Shown piece by piece: positions 41,381 to 50,208 of a stretch of 64,000 nucleotides of DNA. The stretch comes from CAZRXG01 sp964603985 (GTDB lineage Bacteria; Chloroflexota; Anaerolineae; Aggregatilineales; UBA3940), in assembly GCA_964603985.1 (NCBI GenBank), contig CAZRXG010000019.1, positions 10,382 through 74,381 on the forward strand, given 5' to 3'. Position numbers and translations under genes: made by a program. Positions within the stretch are counted from its first letter, which is position 1. Each line of letters opens with the position of its first letter. The notes below the pieces were generated by a model. The model saw nothing but the letters and a program-made list of their open reading frames with translations. It was not told where the DNA came from and ran no database searches.

Positions 41381-41402
41381 CGGGATACCGCATCACACAC
41401 CA

Positions 41403-41431
41403 GGGGGCAGTCTGCGGGCTGCTCCCTTTTT
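41403..41431 (+). terminator. Intrinsic terminator after LRR4
   Basis: GGGGGCAG (41403-41410) pairs with CTGCTCCC (41419-41426, one G-U) and is followed by TTTTT. The equivalent sequence follows LRR5 at 52879-52908 on the minus strand. Confidence 0.75.
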
Positions 41432-41446
41432 CTAACCCTTTTCCAA

Positions 41447-41491
41447 TTGACATCCCCCCACCCTATGCTATAATGAATAGAACGTTAGTTC
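41447..41491 (+). promoter_or_regulatory. Consensus promoter with SOS-box-like operator
   Basis: TTGACA (41447-41452), 16-bp spacer, TATAAT (41469-41474), and GAACGTTAGTTC (41480-41491) over the likely start point. It directly follows the LRR4 terminator and points into the non-coding tract below. Confidence 0.8.
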
Positions 41492-41950
41492 TAGTTAGCG
41501 CCTGCGAGGCACGACGCTCACGTCGGCGGACGGTCGCCGGACTTCGCATCGCGCGGAAAGGATCGTTGCGCACAGATGGGCAGCCCCCATACACGGTCGC
41601 GCTCCCCGTCCAGAACGCGCGGCGTGTGGGGAAAGTGCGGCTGCCATCCCCACCCCCGGCTCCATTGACATCGGCACATTGCATCGTAGGGGCACGGCAC
41701 GCCGTGCCAGGTGTAGGGGCGACCGGCCGCTCGCCCCTACCGGAGTACGTCACGTTTGTTCGGGCGGATGAGCGTAGTGAGAAAGTGCGACTGCCATCTC
41801 ACGCAGGCCGGGTATGCGCGTGCGTTCCGCGCCACAAACGCCGAACCGCACGCGATGGATGAGGCGGCAGCGTAAGTGAGTCATGCCAACCTGCAAGGCA
41901 GATCACTACCCCGCCTGTGCGCCCCGGCAAATTCGCCATATAAGCGGGTA
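41485..41950 (+). ncRNA. Putative SOS-controlled structured RNA, copy B
   Basis: A ~465-nt non-coding tract. Two hairpins share the loop AAAGTGCGRCTGCCAT on different stems (GTGGGG/CCCCAC near 41625-41653; GTGAG/CTCAC near 41776-41802). CGCGTGCG..TTC pairs with GAA..CGCACGCG just before GATGGATGAG (41854-41863), as in copy A. Then GTGAGTCATGCC/GGCAGATCAC and TGTGCGCCCCGGC follow, matching the 3' end of copy A. A 55-bp palindromic repeat interrupts it at 41686-41740. It lies between LRR4 and the PBP gene, but that gene appears to have its own promoter. Confidence 0.5.
41686..41740. repeat. Palindromic GTAGGGGCGA repeat inserted in copy B
   Basis: GTAGGGGCACGGCACGCCGT is followed by GTAGGGGCGA (41713-41722) pairing with TCGCCCCTAC (41731-41740). 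Such GTAGGGGCGACC palindromes are a familiar dispersed type in GC-rich and cyanobacterial/chloroflexal genomes. Removing it makes copies A and B similar in length. Confidence 0.65.
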
Positions 41951-41983
41951 CAAATAGAATACCGCGCCGCCGACCACCAACAG

Positions 41984-42012
41984 GTGTCACAAGCCCGAGG
42001 GCGTGCTACAAT
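41984..42012 (+). promoter_or_regulatory. Leaderless promoter of the PBP gene
   Basis: -35-like GTGTCA (41984-41989), 17-bp spacer, -10 TACAAT (42007-42012), seven bases before the ATG at 42020. There is no Shine-Dalgarno sequence, so transcription probably begins at the start codon. Confidence 0.6.
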
Positions 42013-42019
42013 CAGCGCC

Positions 42020-45000
42020 ATGTACGAACAACCGACCCGTCCCAACCGGTCCGCTCCGGACGAATACGACCAGCCGACGGCGCCCGCCGCTCCCTCCGAC
42101 CCGCCCACGCGCTACCACGCGCAGGAGCCGGTCCCGGAAGAACCTGGGCCTCCGCCCGCTCCGCCGCCCGCCCCCAAAAAACGGCGGCGCAGGCGCAAAC
42201 CCGACCGCCAACGTGGCTGTTGGGGCTGTCTGCGAACCGCCCTGGCCGTCGGCGCGATGGCACTGGCCGCCGTCGTCTTCACGCTCGTCGTTGCCGGGCT
42301 GATCGTCTACCGCTCGCTGTCCGGCGAATTGGCCGCCGACCTGGAGAAGCTGCAATCGCTGGAGGGCGTCGAGGACTTCGAGACCACGCGCATCTACGAC
42401 CGCGACGGCAACCTGCTCTATGAGGTCTTTGAGGAGGGCCGCCGCACCGAGGTGCCCCTCGACCAGATCCCCTACGCCGTGCGCTGGGCGACCATCGCCA
42501 CCGAGGATGACACCTTCTACGAAAACCCCGGCTTCGACCCGCCGTCCATCCTGCGCGCGGCTTACCAGTGGTACCGGGAGGGCGAGATCATGTCCGGCGG
42601 CAGCACCATCACCCAGCAGTTGGTGCGCCAGATCGTCTTCAGCTACGAGGAGCGCAGCGAGCAAACTCTGCGCCGCAAGCTCAAAGAGGCGGCTCTGGCC
42701 TACGTGATGACCCGGCAGTCCTCCAAGGACGAGATCCTGGAGCTGTACCTCAACGAGGTCTACTACGGGAACCTGGCCTACGGCATCGAGGGCGCGGCGG
42801 ACGTTTACTTTGACAAACCCGCCCGCGACCTGACCGTCGGCGAGGCGGCCTTCCTGGCCGGGCTGGTGCAGTGGCCCGCCGGGTACGACCCGTACACCAA
42901 CTTCACCGCCGCCAAGGTGCGCCAGCGCGATGTGCTCGACCTGATGGTGCTGCATGGCTATCTGGCCCCTGAAGAGGCCGACGCTGCCTTCAACCAGAAG
43001 CCGCTCACCGTCACCGACCTTGCCAGCCCGGATGTCCCGCTGGTCGCCCCGCACTTCACCGTCGAGGCGCGCCGCGAATTGGGCGAGCTGCCCGGCCTCG
43101 ACCCGGCGCTGATCCGGCGCGGCGGTCTCAAGGTCTACACCACACTCGACCAGGATTACCAGGACCTCGCCCAGGAGATCGCCGCGCAGCACGTGGCCGA
43201 GGTGCGCGACGAGTACAACCTGACCAACGCCGCGCTGGTCGTGCTCAATCCCTACACCGGTGAGGTGCTGGCTATGCTGGGCAGTGTCGACTACGACGAC
43301 GAGTCGATAGATGGCAATGTCAACGTCGTCCTCTCGCCGCAGCAGCCGGGCAGTGCCATGAAGCCCCTGACCTATGCCCTCGCGTTGGAGCAGGGCTGGA
43401 CTGCCGCCGACATCCTGTGGGACGTGCCGATGGCCTACGACACCGGCGTCGGCGAGGGCTTCGACTATGAGCCGGTCAACTACGACCTGCGCTTTCACGG
43501 CCCGGTGCGCCTGCGCGACGCGCTCGGCAACTCGTACAACATCCCCGCCGTGACGCTGCTGCGTGAGGTCGGTGTGTCCAACCTGCTGGAGTTCGCCCAG
43601 CGCCTCGGCATCGAGAGCCTGGGCGACGATGCCTCGCTCTACGGTCTGTCGCTGACGCTCGGCGGTGGTGAGCTGACTCCGCTCGAATTGACGATGGCCT
43701 TCGCCGCCTTCGCCAATGGCGGTCACCGTGTCGAGCCGCACCTGATCAACCGTGTCGAGGACCGCGATGGCAACGTGCTTTACGAAGCGCCCAACCAGGT
43801 CGGTGAGCGGGTGCTCGATGAGCGGGTTGCCTTCGTCATCAGCGACATCCTGGCCGACAATCAGGCGCGCACCCCGGCCATGGGGGCGGAGTCGCCGCTC
43901 AGGCTCGACTTCCCCGCTGCTGCCAAGACCGGCACCACCAACGACTTCCGCGACAATTGGACGGTCGGTTATACGCCGCATCTGGTGGTCGGCGTGTGGG
44001 CCGGTAACACCGACAACACGCCCATGGCCGAGGGCACCTCCGGGCTGACGGGCGCTGCGCCCATCTGGCACGATTACATGACTGCCGTTTACGAGCAGTC
44101 CGGTCTGGTCGAGGGGCTGACGCGGCCTGGCACGATCCCGTTGCGCGGCGAGTTCGTGCCGCCCTCCGGCGTCGAGCAGCGACCGGTGTGCGTGCTCTCG
44201 CAGTTACGCGACCCCCTGCCCGCCGAGGAAGGTTGCAGCGGGCACCGCAGCGAGTGGTTCTTGATCGGTGATGCCGGTGATGAGGAGGCAGCCACCGATC
44301 TGCCGACCCCCACCGCCGAGCCGCTGTTGGACGAAGAAGGCCAGCCGCTGCCCCCCGCCCGCCTGGAGATCGAGCCGGGGTTGTGGGTGATCGCCGTGCT
44401 GCCGCTCGATGAGGAGGCGCAGGCGACCGTCGTCGAGACGCTGTCCGAAAGTTGGGCTGCCCTGCCTGACGGCGTGCCGGTGCCGTCCGCGCCCCTGTAC
44501 TGCCAGGTCCCGCCGGAGCTTACCGACCGCGAGGGCTTGAGCCTCCAGATCTTCATCGCCGCGCCCGACAAGCCCGTCGATGCCGTCAGGGCGCGCAACT
44601 GGGCTTACGAGCACAGCGTCCCGATTGAGCCGGGCATCGCCTGCCCGCCGGAGCTGGTCGATAAGCTGCTTGGTGAGGAGGGGATTGGCTACGACGAGGT
44701 GACCGGTGCGACTTACCAGATCGACAGCCCGCAGCCCGGTGAGGAGGTGTACGGCGTGATCCCCGTGATCGGCACGGCGGCCTTCGACCCGGCCCGCGTC
44801 CTGTATTACAAGCTGGAGATCGGTGGGGGAAGCCTGGAGGGCTGGGTGACGTTCGGCGAGACGCACAATCAGAGCGTGGCCGATGACGTGCTGGAGTACC
44901 TGCACGCCGACGCGCTGCCGCCCGGCGATTACACCATCCGGCTGGTGCTGGTGCGCACCGATGGCAACTTCCTGCCACCCTACAGCGTGCCGGTCAAGGT

Positions 45001-45031
45001 CGTGCCGACGCCGCCCCCTGAGTCGCCGTGA
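42020..45031 (+). CDS. Bifunctional penicillin-binding protein 1 (GT51 transglycosylase / transpeptidase)
   Basis: Peptidoglycan polymerase/crosslinker. A Pro-rich cytoplasmic tail with KKRRRRRK precedes one transmembrane helix. The GT51 domain has ATEDDTFYENPGFD (catalytic Glu), GGSTITQQLVRQ, RKLKEAALAYVMTR and ILELYLNEVYYGN. The transpeptidase has PGSAMKPLTYA (SxxK), GNSYNIPAV (SxN) and AAKTGTTNDFRDNW (KTG). Past ~residue 700 there are ~300 extra residues: an Asp/Glu/Pro linker, a module around IEPGLWVIAVLPLDEE, and a C-terminal IDSPQPGEEVYGVIPVIGTA beta domain like that of PBP1C-type proteins. The start at 42020 is supported by a leaderless promoter. The 3' end overlaps the convergent MFS gene by 38 bp. 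Confidence 0.92.
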   Translation: MYEQPTRPNRSAPDEYDQPTAPAAPSDPPTRYHAQEPVPEEPGPPPAPPPAPKKRRRRRKPDRQRGCWGCLRTALAVGAMALAAVVFTLVVAGLIVYRSLSGELAADLEKLQSLEGVEDFETTRIYDRDGNLLYEVFEEGRRTEVPLDQIPYAVRWATIATEDDTFYENPGFDPPSILRAAYQWYREGEIMSGGSTITQQLVRQIVFSYEERSEQTLRRKLKEAALAYVMTRQSSKDEILELYLNEVYYGNLAYGIEGAADVYFDKPARDLTVGEAAFLAGLVQWPAGYDPYTNFTAAKVRQRDVLDLMVLHGYLAPEEADAAFNQKPLTVTDLASPDVPLVAPHFTVEARRELGELPGLDPALIRRGGLKVYTTLDQDYQDLAQEIAAQHVAEVRDEYNLTNAALVVLNPYTGEVLAMLGSVDYDDESIDGNVNVVLSPQQPGSAMKPLTYALALEQGWTAADILWDVPMAYDTGVGEGFDYEPVNYDLRFHGPVRLRDALGNSYNIPAVTLLREVGVSNLLEFAQRLGIESLGDDASLYGLSLTLGGGELTPLELTMAFAAFANGGHRVEPHLINRVEDRDGNVLYEAPNQVGERVLDERVAFVISDILADNQARTPAMGAESPLRLDFPAAAKTGTTNDFRDNWTVGYTPHLVVGVWAGNTDNTPMAEGTSGLTGAAPIWHDYMTAVYEQSGLVEGLTRPGTIPLRGEFVPPSGVEQRPVCVLSQLRDPLPAEEGCSGHRSEWFLIGDAGDEEAATDLPTPTAEPLLDEEGQPLPPARLEIEPGLWVIAVLPLDEEAQATVVETLSESWAALPDGVPVPSAPLYCQVPPELTDREGLSLQIFIAAPDKPVDAVRARNWAYEHSVPIEPGIACPPELVDKLLGEEGIGYDEVTGATYQIDSPQPGEEVYGVIPVIGTAAFDPARVLYYKLEIGGGSLEGWVTFGETHNQSVADDVLEYLHADALPPGDYTIRLVLVRTDGNFLPPYSVPVKVVPTPPPESP

Positions 45032-46250
45032 CACGAAACGCAAGTGAACCGGCCAGGATGATGATCCCCATGAAGGCGAAGGCGTAGGTCAGCGAGAAGT
45101 CGCCGATGCGGCCTATCAGCAGCCCCATCAGGGCCACGTAGAACCCTGAGAACATGCTGATCAATGATAGGACGGTGGCCCTGTTTTTGCTGTCGATGTG
45201 CCTGTTCAGGTGGCCGGAAAAGATGGGGTCTTTCAGGCTCATCGAGCCGTACAGGAGGCAGAAGGTCACCACCGAGGCCAGTGGGTGCACGGCCACGGCC
45301 ACGACCAGGTAGAGAACACCCGGTAGGCCGGTAACCAGCAGCAGGCTTGCCTGCGTGCCGAGTCGTTCCTCCAGCCAGTAGGCGTAGCGCGCGCCGACGA
45401 TGCTCAAACCGGACGCCAGCGCCAGCGCCAGGCCAAGCCAGAGCGAGGGTACGCCTGCCTCGACAAAGCGCGGCTGGTAGAAGCTCAGCAGGTAGTTGAT
45501 GAAGGGGATGGTCGCCAGCGACCACAGCACCAGGCGGCGAAAGCGCCGGTTGCCCTTCAGCGTTTTGACCCCGTCCGCCAGCAGCTTGAATGAGCTATCC
45601 CCCATCCCCTGGCCCGGCTCGCTCTCCGGCTCTTGCAGCGTGAAGCTGATCAGACAGCCGACCGCCACCGCGCAGGCGGTCACGATGATGGCCAGGACAA
45701 ACCGCTCCTGGGTGAGGTTGCTGGCGATCAGCAGCCCCCCGGCCACGTTGGCGAGCAGGTTCGCCAGGCGCTGGGCCGAGCTGATGAAGCCCATCGCTTT
45801 GCTCATTTCGTCTGCGCGCCCGCTCGCTTTCAGTGAATCGTAAACAAGGGCCTCCAGACAGCCCGATGAGAAGGCGAACCCAAGTCCCCCCACCACTGCC
45901 GCGAGAGCGAAAGCCCAGTAGCTGCCCGCGAAGACGTAAATCACCTCGCCCAGCACCTGGAGCGCCAGCGCGATGTTGATCGAGCGTTTGCGACCCAGGC
46001 GGTCGGCGAAGATGCCTGTCGGGACTTCGGCCAGGAACATGGTGCCGACGATAAGGCCCCACAGCGAGTTGATTTGGAGGTAGCTCAGGTTTTTGCCTTG
46101 CAGGTACAGGGTGCCCACAGGGGTGTAAAAGTAAAGGGTGGCGAAGAAGTAGCTGATCGCCAACCCGGTCACGTTGCCCCGGCCAAAGGGGAACAGTCTA
46201 TTACCCAGGGTTTGGGGGTGCTCTATGGTACGCTCCCGGCAGAAAGGCAT
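44994..46250 (-). CDS. MFS transporter
   Basis: 418 residues, about twelve transmembrane helices in two six-helix halves. The MFS motif A between helices 2 and 3 is present: GIFADRLGRKRSI. The central cytoplasmic loop (LQEPESEPGQGMGDSSF) is acidic. Substrate is unknown; it resembles the drug/metabolite efflux types annotated only as MFS. ATG at 46250 lies 7-8 bp after a TATATAT segment, so the mRNA may be leaderless. The promoter contains the TAGTTCGTATATA core otherwise found only before the LRR genes in this window, which suggests shared regulation. Confidence 0.85.
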   Translation of the reverse strand: MPFCRERTIEHPQTLGNRLFPFGRGNVTGLAISYFFATLYFYTPVGTLYLQGKNLSYLQINSLWGLIVGTMFLAEVPTGIFADRLGRKRSINIALALQVLGEVIYVFAGSYWAFALAAVVGGLGFAFSSGCLEALVYDSLKASGRADEMSKAMGFISSAQRLANLLANVAGGLLIASNLTQERFVLAIIVTACAVAVGCLISFTLQEPESEPGQGMGDSSFKLLADGVKTLKGNRRFRRLVLWSLATIPFINYLLSFYQPRFVEAGVPSLWLGLALALASGLSIVGARYAYWLEERLGTQASLLLVTGLPGVLYLVVAVAVHPLASVVTFCLLYGSMSLKDPIFSGHLNRHIDSKNRATVLSLISMFSGFYVALMGLLIGRIGDFSLTYAFAFMGIIILAGSLAFRVTATQGAASARP

Positions 46251-46256
46251 TGTGTG

Positions 46257-46275
46257 GATATATACGAACTACCAA
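46257..46275 (-). promoter_or_regulatory. LRR-type promoter motif before the MFS gene
   Basis: On the minus strand: TTGGTAGTTCGTATATATC, sharing TAGTTCGTATATA with the five LRR promoters. It lies immediately 5' of the MFS start codon. Confidence 0.55.
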
Positions 46276-46280
46276 AATTA

Positions 46281-46317
46281 TACCCCCTCTCACCGGTGAC
46301 GTTGGCGAGAGGGGGTA
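46281..46317. terminator. Hairpin between the MFS promoter and the next upstream gene
   Basis: TACCCCCTCTC (46281-46291) pairs perfectly with GAGAGGGGGTA (46307-46317). On the minus strand it is followed by TAATTTTGG, so it may terminate the gene ending at 46346. Confidence 0.6.
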
Positions 46318-46345
46318 GTTTTCAAGGACTGCACTGCGCGTCTGC

Positions 46346-47086
46346 TCACTCGCAGATGCACTTCTCCTTGTTGGCTTTCTGCATCCCAAACTTATCCCGG
46401 CAGATCTGGCCGGTCAGCGTGCAGATGCACGAGTTGGTGTCGGGGTCACGCACCCAGTACGGTTGGTACTTGGCTGTGGAGTGGATGCACTCTACCGGCG
46501 GGCGGAAGATCTCGATGATGAAAGGCGCGGAGACCTGGGCCGTCGCGCCCTCGATGGGCGTGTAGACGTGCTTGTAGGTCTGGGCCGCCTCGTCGTAGAC
46601 TGCCTCGTAGGTCTCCGGCTCGATCCTGACTATCGTCGGGCAGTAGGCGCAGATCGGCTCGCCGTAGAACCCAAACGGCCCCATCGTGAACAGCTCGCTC
46701 CCCGGGTTGTCGGCCCAGTGGTGGTTGGAGCGAAGCTCGACGTACCCGTCGTTCAGCGTGGGGAAGGGGCTGGTGTACTGCCCCAGCGAAACGCGGTACG
46801 ACCCGTTCACGCCCTCCGGGAAGGAGTAAGCCTGCCAGGTGAACGTGATCGTGCCGTTGCCGTCGTAAACGTTGAAGTTGCCGACAAACTCCTCAGCCTC
46901 GTTCAGACCGTCCTTGTCGTAGTCGTAGATCACAGGCGAGTCGGTCCTGAGCGGTGTCGTCGTCACGGTGACCGTGGTGGTCTCTGCTTCACCCGCCTGG
47001 GCGATCCCGACTATGACCAGCACGAGCGGCACGACGGCCAGCATTGCCACGCCTGCCAATTTCAGGTGTCTCACTTTGATGCGCAT
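46346..47086 (-). CDS. Secreted protein with Ca-binding-like loop and Cys-rich C-terminus
   Basis: A signal peptide (LAGVAMLAVVPLVLVIVGIAQA) is followed by a Thr-rich segment. A loop YDYDKDGLNEAEEF has the DxDxDG...E spacing of EF-hand/dockerin calcium sites. The beta-rich body holds GTITFTWQAYSFPEG and NGSYRVSLGQY, a CAYC pair, and a C-terminal Cys cluster (CICTLTGQICRDKFG...EKCICE). No family recognised. ATG 47086 with AGGAGAA is chosen over the open frame to 47209. It is predicted extracellular, possibly disulfide-stabilised. Confidence 0.65.
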   Translation of the reverse strand: MRIKVRHLKLAGVAMLAVVPLVLVIVGIAQAGEAETTTVTVTTTPLRTDSPVIYDYDKDGLNEAEEFVGNFNVYDGNGTITFTWQAYSFPEGVNGSYRVSLGQYTSPFPTLNDGYVELRSNHHWADNPGSELFTMGPFGFYGEPICAYCPTIVRIEPETYEAVYDEAAQTYKHVYTPIEGATAQVSAPFIIEIFRPPVECIHSTAKYQPYWVRDPDTNSCICTLTGQICRDKFGMQKANKEKCICE

Positions 47087-47277
47087 CTGGTTTTCTCCTA
47101 TGTCGTGTGCTTTGTTTATCCCAGCCGATGTGGGGACGCGGGCGGTGCTTTGCAACCAGGGAGAGCTTACGAGCGGCCCTGGCGCGTGCCACGCGATCCC
47201 TTTCCGCATCGATCACGCCAGATTATACCAGAAAGCCGCTCCCTTTTCGCCACGCGTCCGTCGAATGGATCGACCTC

Positions 47278-48804
47278 TCACTCTGTTTGCGTGAGCGCTG
47301 GCGACTCCCCGGCTACCAGTGCGTGCACATCATCGACCATCGCCTGTATAGCGTGTCGATAAGGGTTATCCGCGAGACGATCTAGTGACTCTTGCCAGTT
47401 ATTGAGTGCGTGCTGCGCTTGATTAATGAGGGCCGCAGGGGACTCGTCCATCGCAAGGCGGTACCTTAGATAGTGATACAGCAAAACAAAGCCCGGGGGC
47501 AGACCGCGCTTCATATTGGGTTTAATGGGTTTCATCTGGTTGATGGCCGCCCTGGCCCGCTCCATATCACCGGCCAGATAGTAGCCCCACGCGCACAACA
47601 CCAGGAACAGATTTCGGTATAACGCGCGCGGAGCAACCTGCATCAAGCAGTCGGCAGCTTCGCCAAAACGCCCCTGCATAAGCAGGGTGCAGGAAACCGC
47701 GTCATACGCGGCATCCGTCAGGTACCGAGCATCGTAATCGCGCCGTTCGAGCCACCCCTCTGCCTGAATCGCGTCAAAGGCGGCGCGCGCGAGCGGCTCG
47801 GCTTTCTCACCATAGCCCAGGCGCGCCTGTGAGCTTGCCAACACCAGTGCTGTCTGGTAGGAGGTATCACCTTGCGCCCGTTTGGCTTCCATCTCGGCGA
47901 TCATTGTCTCGGTTTCATTCATAGCCCAGCGCAGATTGGCAAATTGCAACCAGCCCAGGGGTACAACTTTCGCCATGTCGGCCACAATTTCGCGCATCCG
48001 CGCATAATAAACCTCGAAATCGGCGTATGATCGGTAAGCCCCGAACCAGGCCTCAAGCTGCCAGCTTAACTTGTTGAGCGTTGACGATGTATCCTCGCTC
48101 AGGAAACGCTGCTGCAAATAAGCGGCCAGGAATTGGTACGCCTCGCGTAGGTGAAAATCCAGACGTTGACGGTTAAACGGCTTGATGTCGGCGGTAACTG
48201 CGCTTGCCATAGCGTCATCGTCAGCCAACAGATACAAAAACGCGGTATAGGTCGTCACATGATTCCACAAAAACGCATGATCTTTTCGGTACTGGTCCAA
48301 CTCACGCGCGGCTTGCGCAAAGTCACCCTGTAGCTTGCGTACATCCGCCCTGGCCAGATACGCGTTATCCCGTAGTCCACGCCGCTCCCAGTTCTTATGA
48401 TTAACCAGCCCCTTCGCTTCCTCTTCAGCGCACGCCTGCTGTGCGAAGTCTTCGGCATCCTGCGGGCGCTTCAGGTGAAGATACACATAACTCAGACTCA
48501 CCATCATATCCAGTGTGTGCTCGCCAGCCTCCCAACGCTCCCGTAACTTTGCCTCATAGGCAGTCAGTTTCTCGAATGGCAAACCAGCCGTCAACTGAGA
48601 TGAGATTCTGTCCCAGGCCAACGCGCGCCGCGGCGAGGACTCATATAGAAACGCCAGACCGACAGCAATCGCTGCAACCAACCCAATCACAACGACCGGT
48701 GGAATACCAATGGCCTCCTCAATCGGACTAGCGATGATCGCCGCAGTAACCCCCAAGACAACAAGATAGACCCACACCGTGCCCCAAGTTTTGCCATTGC
48801 GCAT
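47278..48804 (-). CDS. Membrane protein with TPR-like helical repeats
   Basis: Two transmembrane helices at the N-terminus (VWVYLVVLGVTAAIIA and VVVIGLVAAIAVGLAFLY) are followed by ~430 residues of helix pairs of TPR/Sel1-like character, e.g. LSYVYLHLKRPQDAEDFAQQA, YLARADVRKLQGDFAQAARELDQY, VLASSQARLGYGEKAEPLARAA and LMQGRFGEAADCLMQ. Likely a cytoplasmic scaffold anchored to the membrane. No catalytic motif. GAGAGGGAAAAC precedes ATG 48804. It is alone on its strand between the secreted protein and the response regulator, with moderately lower GC than the latter. Confidence 0.65.
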   Translation of the reverse strand: MRNGKTWGTVWVYLVVLGVTAAIIASPIEEAIGIPPVVVIGLVAAIAVGLAFLYESSPRRALAWDRISSQLTAGLPFEKLTAYEAKLRERWEAGEHTLDMMVSLSYVYLHLKRPQDAEDFAQQACAEEEAKGLVNHKNWERRGLRDNAYLARADVRKLQGDFAQAARELDQYRKDHAFLWNHVTTYTAFLYLLADDDAMASAVTADIKPFNRQRLDFHLREAYQFLAAYLQQRFLSEDTSSTLNKLSWQLEAWFGAYRSYADFEVYYARMREIVADMAKVVPLGWLQFANLRWAMNETETMIAEMEAKRAQGDTSYQTALVLASSQARLGYGEKAEPLARAAFDAIQAEGWLERRDYDARYLTDAAYDAVSCTLLMQGRFGEAADCLMQVAPRALYRNLFLVLCAWGYYLAGDMERARAAINQMKPIKPNMKRGLPPGFVLLYHYLRYRLAMDESPAALINQAQHALNNWQESLDRLADNPYRHAIQAMVDDVHALVAGESPALTQTE

Positions 48805-48906
48805 AGCGTTTTCCCTCTCAGGGATGCACTCCCCTTTCAGGTGCTCAACTGCGTAATCTCTATTGGGATTAGAAAGCCAGGCTACAGGAGGGGGGCTGCT
48901 GATTTG

Positions 48907-49842
48907 CTATGGTCGCTTCTGGGGGTCTTCCCGGCGCACCTGCAACGCCTTCTGCCGCAGGCTCTCCACGTCCTGGAAGGGGCCATCCCCTGTCGTCAGG
49001 CAGCCCATGTCCAGGCGCAGCCGGTCGCCGGTGTGAGCGTTGGGGCCGCGATTGTCGGCGGGATAGAAGTATTCCAGCGCCCCGCCGCCGATGCGCTCCA
49101 TGATGCGCGCCTGGAGCGCGTCGAGCCTGTCGGCGGGGACGAGCACGACGAAGGTCTGCCCGTCGAGGTGGGCGCAGAAGGCGTCGTCCCCCCCCATCTC
49201 GCTGGCGGCGTTTTCGAGCGTCAGGCTGGTGACGCGCAGCACGTCGTCGCTGGCGACAAAGCCGTACAGCTCGCGGTAGGCGTCCAGACCGCGCAGCGCG
49301 GCGACCAGCAGCCCTTTGTCCGGGTACTTCCCGTCCGCAAACGCCTGAAGCACTTCGTCGGTTGCCGCGCCCTCCGGCAGGCCGGTGACGGGATTCTCAA
49401 GCAGCATCGTCTCCGCGCGGCGCAGGGTATTGCGCACCCGCAGACGAAGCTCCTGGATATCGAAGGGCTTGGTGATGTAATCCACCACGCCCATACCCAG
49501 GCCGTGCAGGCGATCCACGCGTTCGTTTCGCTCGGTCAGGAAGATAATGGGGATGTTGCGCGTTTTGTGGCTCTCACGCAGGCGGGTGCACACCTCGAAG
49601 CCGTCGATGTCGGGTAGGCGGATGTCGAGCACGACCAGGTCGGGGAGGGTCTGCGACGCCAGGTCGACGGCCTCTCTGCCCCAGGCAACCGTCTTGACCT
49701 TGTAGCCCTGGACGTGGAAGTAGGCATCGAGCATTTCGGCCAGGTCGAGGTCGTCTTCGACAATCAGGATTTTTCGCCTGTCACCGGGGGGCACCACACA
49801 CACTCTCTTTTCGCCCGGCCGCTTGCAGTAGGGCAACCCCAT
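48907..49842 (-). CDS. Response regulator with degenerate GGDEF domain
   Basis: The receiver domain is complete: acidic pair in ILIVEDDLDLAEML, phosphoacceptor Asp in LVVLDIRLPDIDGF, Thr in IIFLTERNE, and Lys in DYITKPFDIQ. A linker helix LRLRVRNTLRRAE leads to ~150 residues with GGDEF-like topology (NPVTGLPEGAATDEVL, LLVAALRGLDAYRELYGF, SDDVLRVTSL). The GG[DE]EF signature is replaced by HLDGQTFVVL, so it should not make cyclic di-GMP; binding of GTP or a partner remains possible. Start may be 49842 or an internal GTG near 49797. Nearby roadblock and V4R genes suggest one signalling group. Confidence 0.85.
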   Translation of the reverse strand: MGLPYCKRPGEKRVCVVPPGDRRKILIVEDDLDLAEMLDAYFHVQGYKVKTVAWGREAVDLASQTLPDLVVLDIRLPDIDGFEVCTRLRESHKTRNIPIIFLTERNERVDRLHGLGMGVVDYITKPFDIQELRLRVRNTLRRAETMLLENPVTGLPEGAATDEVLQAFADGKYPDKGLLVAALRGLDAYRELYGFVASDDVLRVTSLTLENAASEMGGDDAFCAHLDGQTFVVLVPADRLDALQARIMERIGGGALEYFYPADNRGPNAHTGDRLRLDMGCLTTGDGPFQDVESLRQKALQVRREDPQKRP

Positions 49843-50208
49843 CCACCAGCGGGGACAGGCAGCCGAACAGGACCGAAGGGGGTTCAGGATGTAATGTTGG
49901 GTCTATCCGGGTGTGACGCAGATTGCAGCTTCCTTGCCCCTACACCGCCCCTCCCCGCGCCACAAGGAGAAGACACCGGTCAGAAGAGACAGTTGTGCTG
50001 GCCGCAGTCTGGCGGTGAAACGCATCAGCCGTCCACAAGAGATACCCGATCTGGTGCCCGGCCAACGATGCCGGAACAGGTATCCGGGCCGGGCAGCCCA
50101 CGACGTTACGCCGAATCCCCTCGACCGTGAAGGGGCCTGCGGCTCATCCCCTCCACGCCTAGCCACACGGCATCGGCGTCGTGGAAAAGCGGGCCATCTG
50201 GCCCCGGC
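49843..50208. other. Gene-free spacer
   Basis: No convincing coding frame. It contains CCGG-rich palindromic pieces (GGTATCCGGGCCGGGCAG, near 50080) and a GGGCC-atct-GGCCC hairpin (50192-50206) just downstream of the roadblock gene, which could act in its termination. Confidence 0.4.

Noticed and set aside
41495..41545. glmS-ribozyme-like strings (AGCGCCTG and TCGGCGGACGGTCGCCGG) at the start of RNA B
   Set aside because: The rest of the ribozyme core is absent, copy A lacks both strings, and no glmS gene follows.
41987..44071. 694-codon minus-strand frame over the PBP gene, and the 748-codon minus-strand frame 9250-11496
   Set aside because: Both lie opposite genes with complete catalytic motifs; their sequences are low-complexity His/Arg/Gly/Val translations typical of antisense GC-rich DNA.
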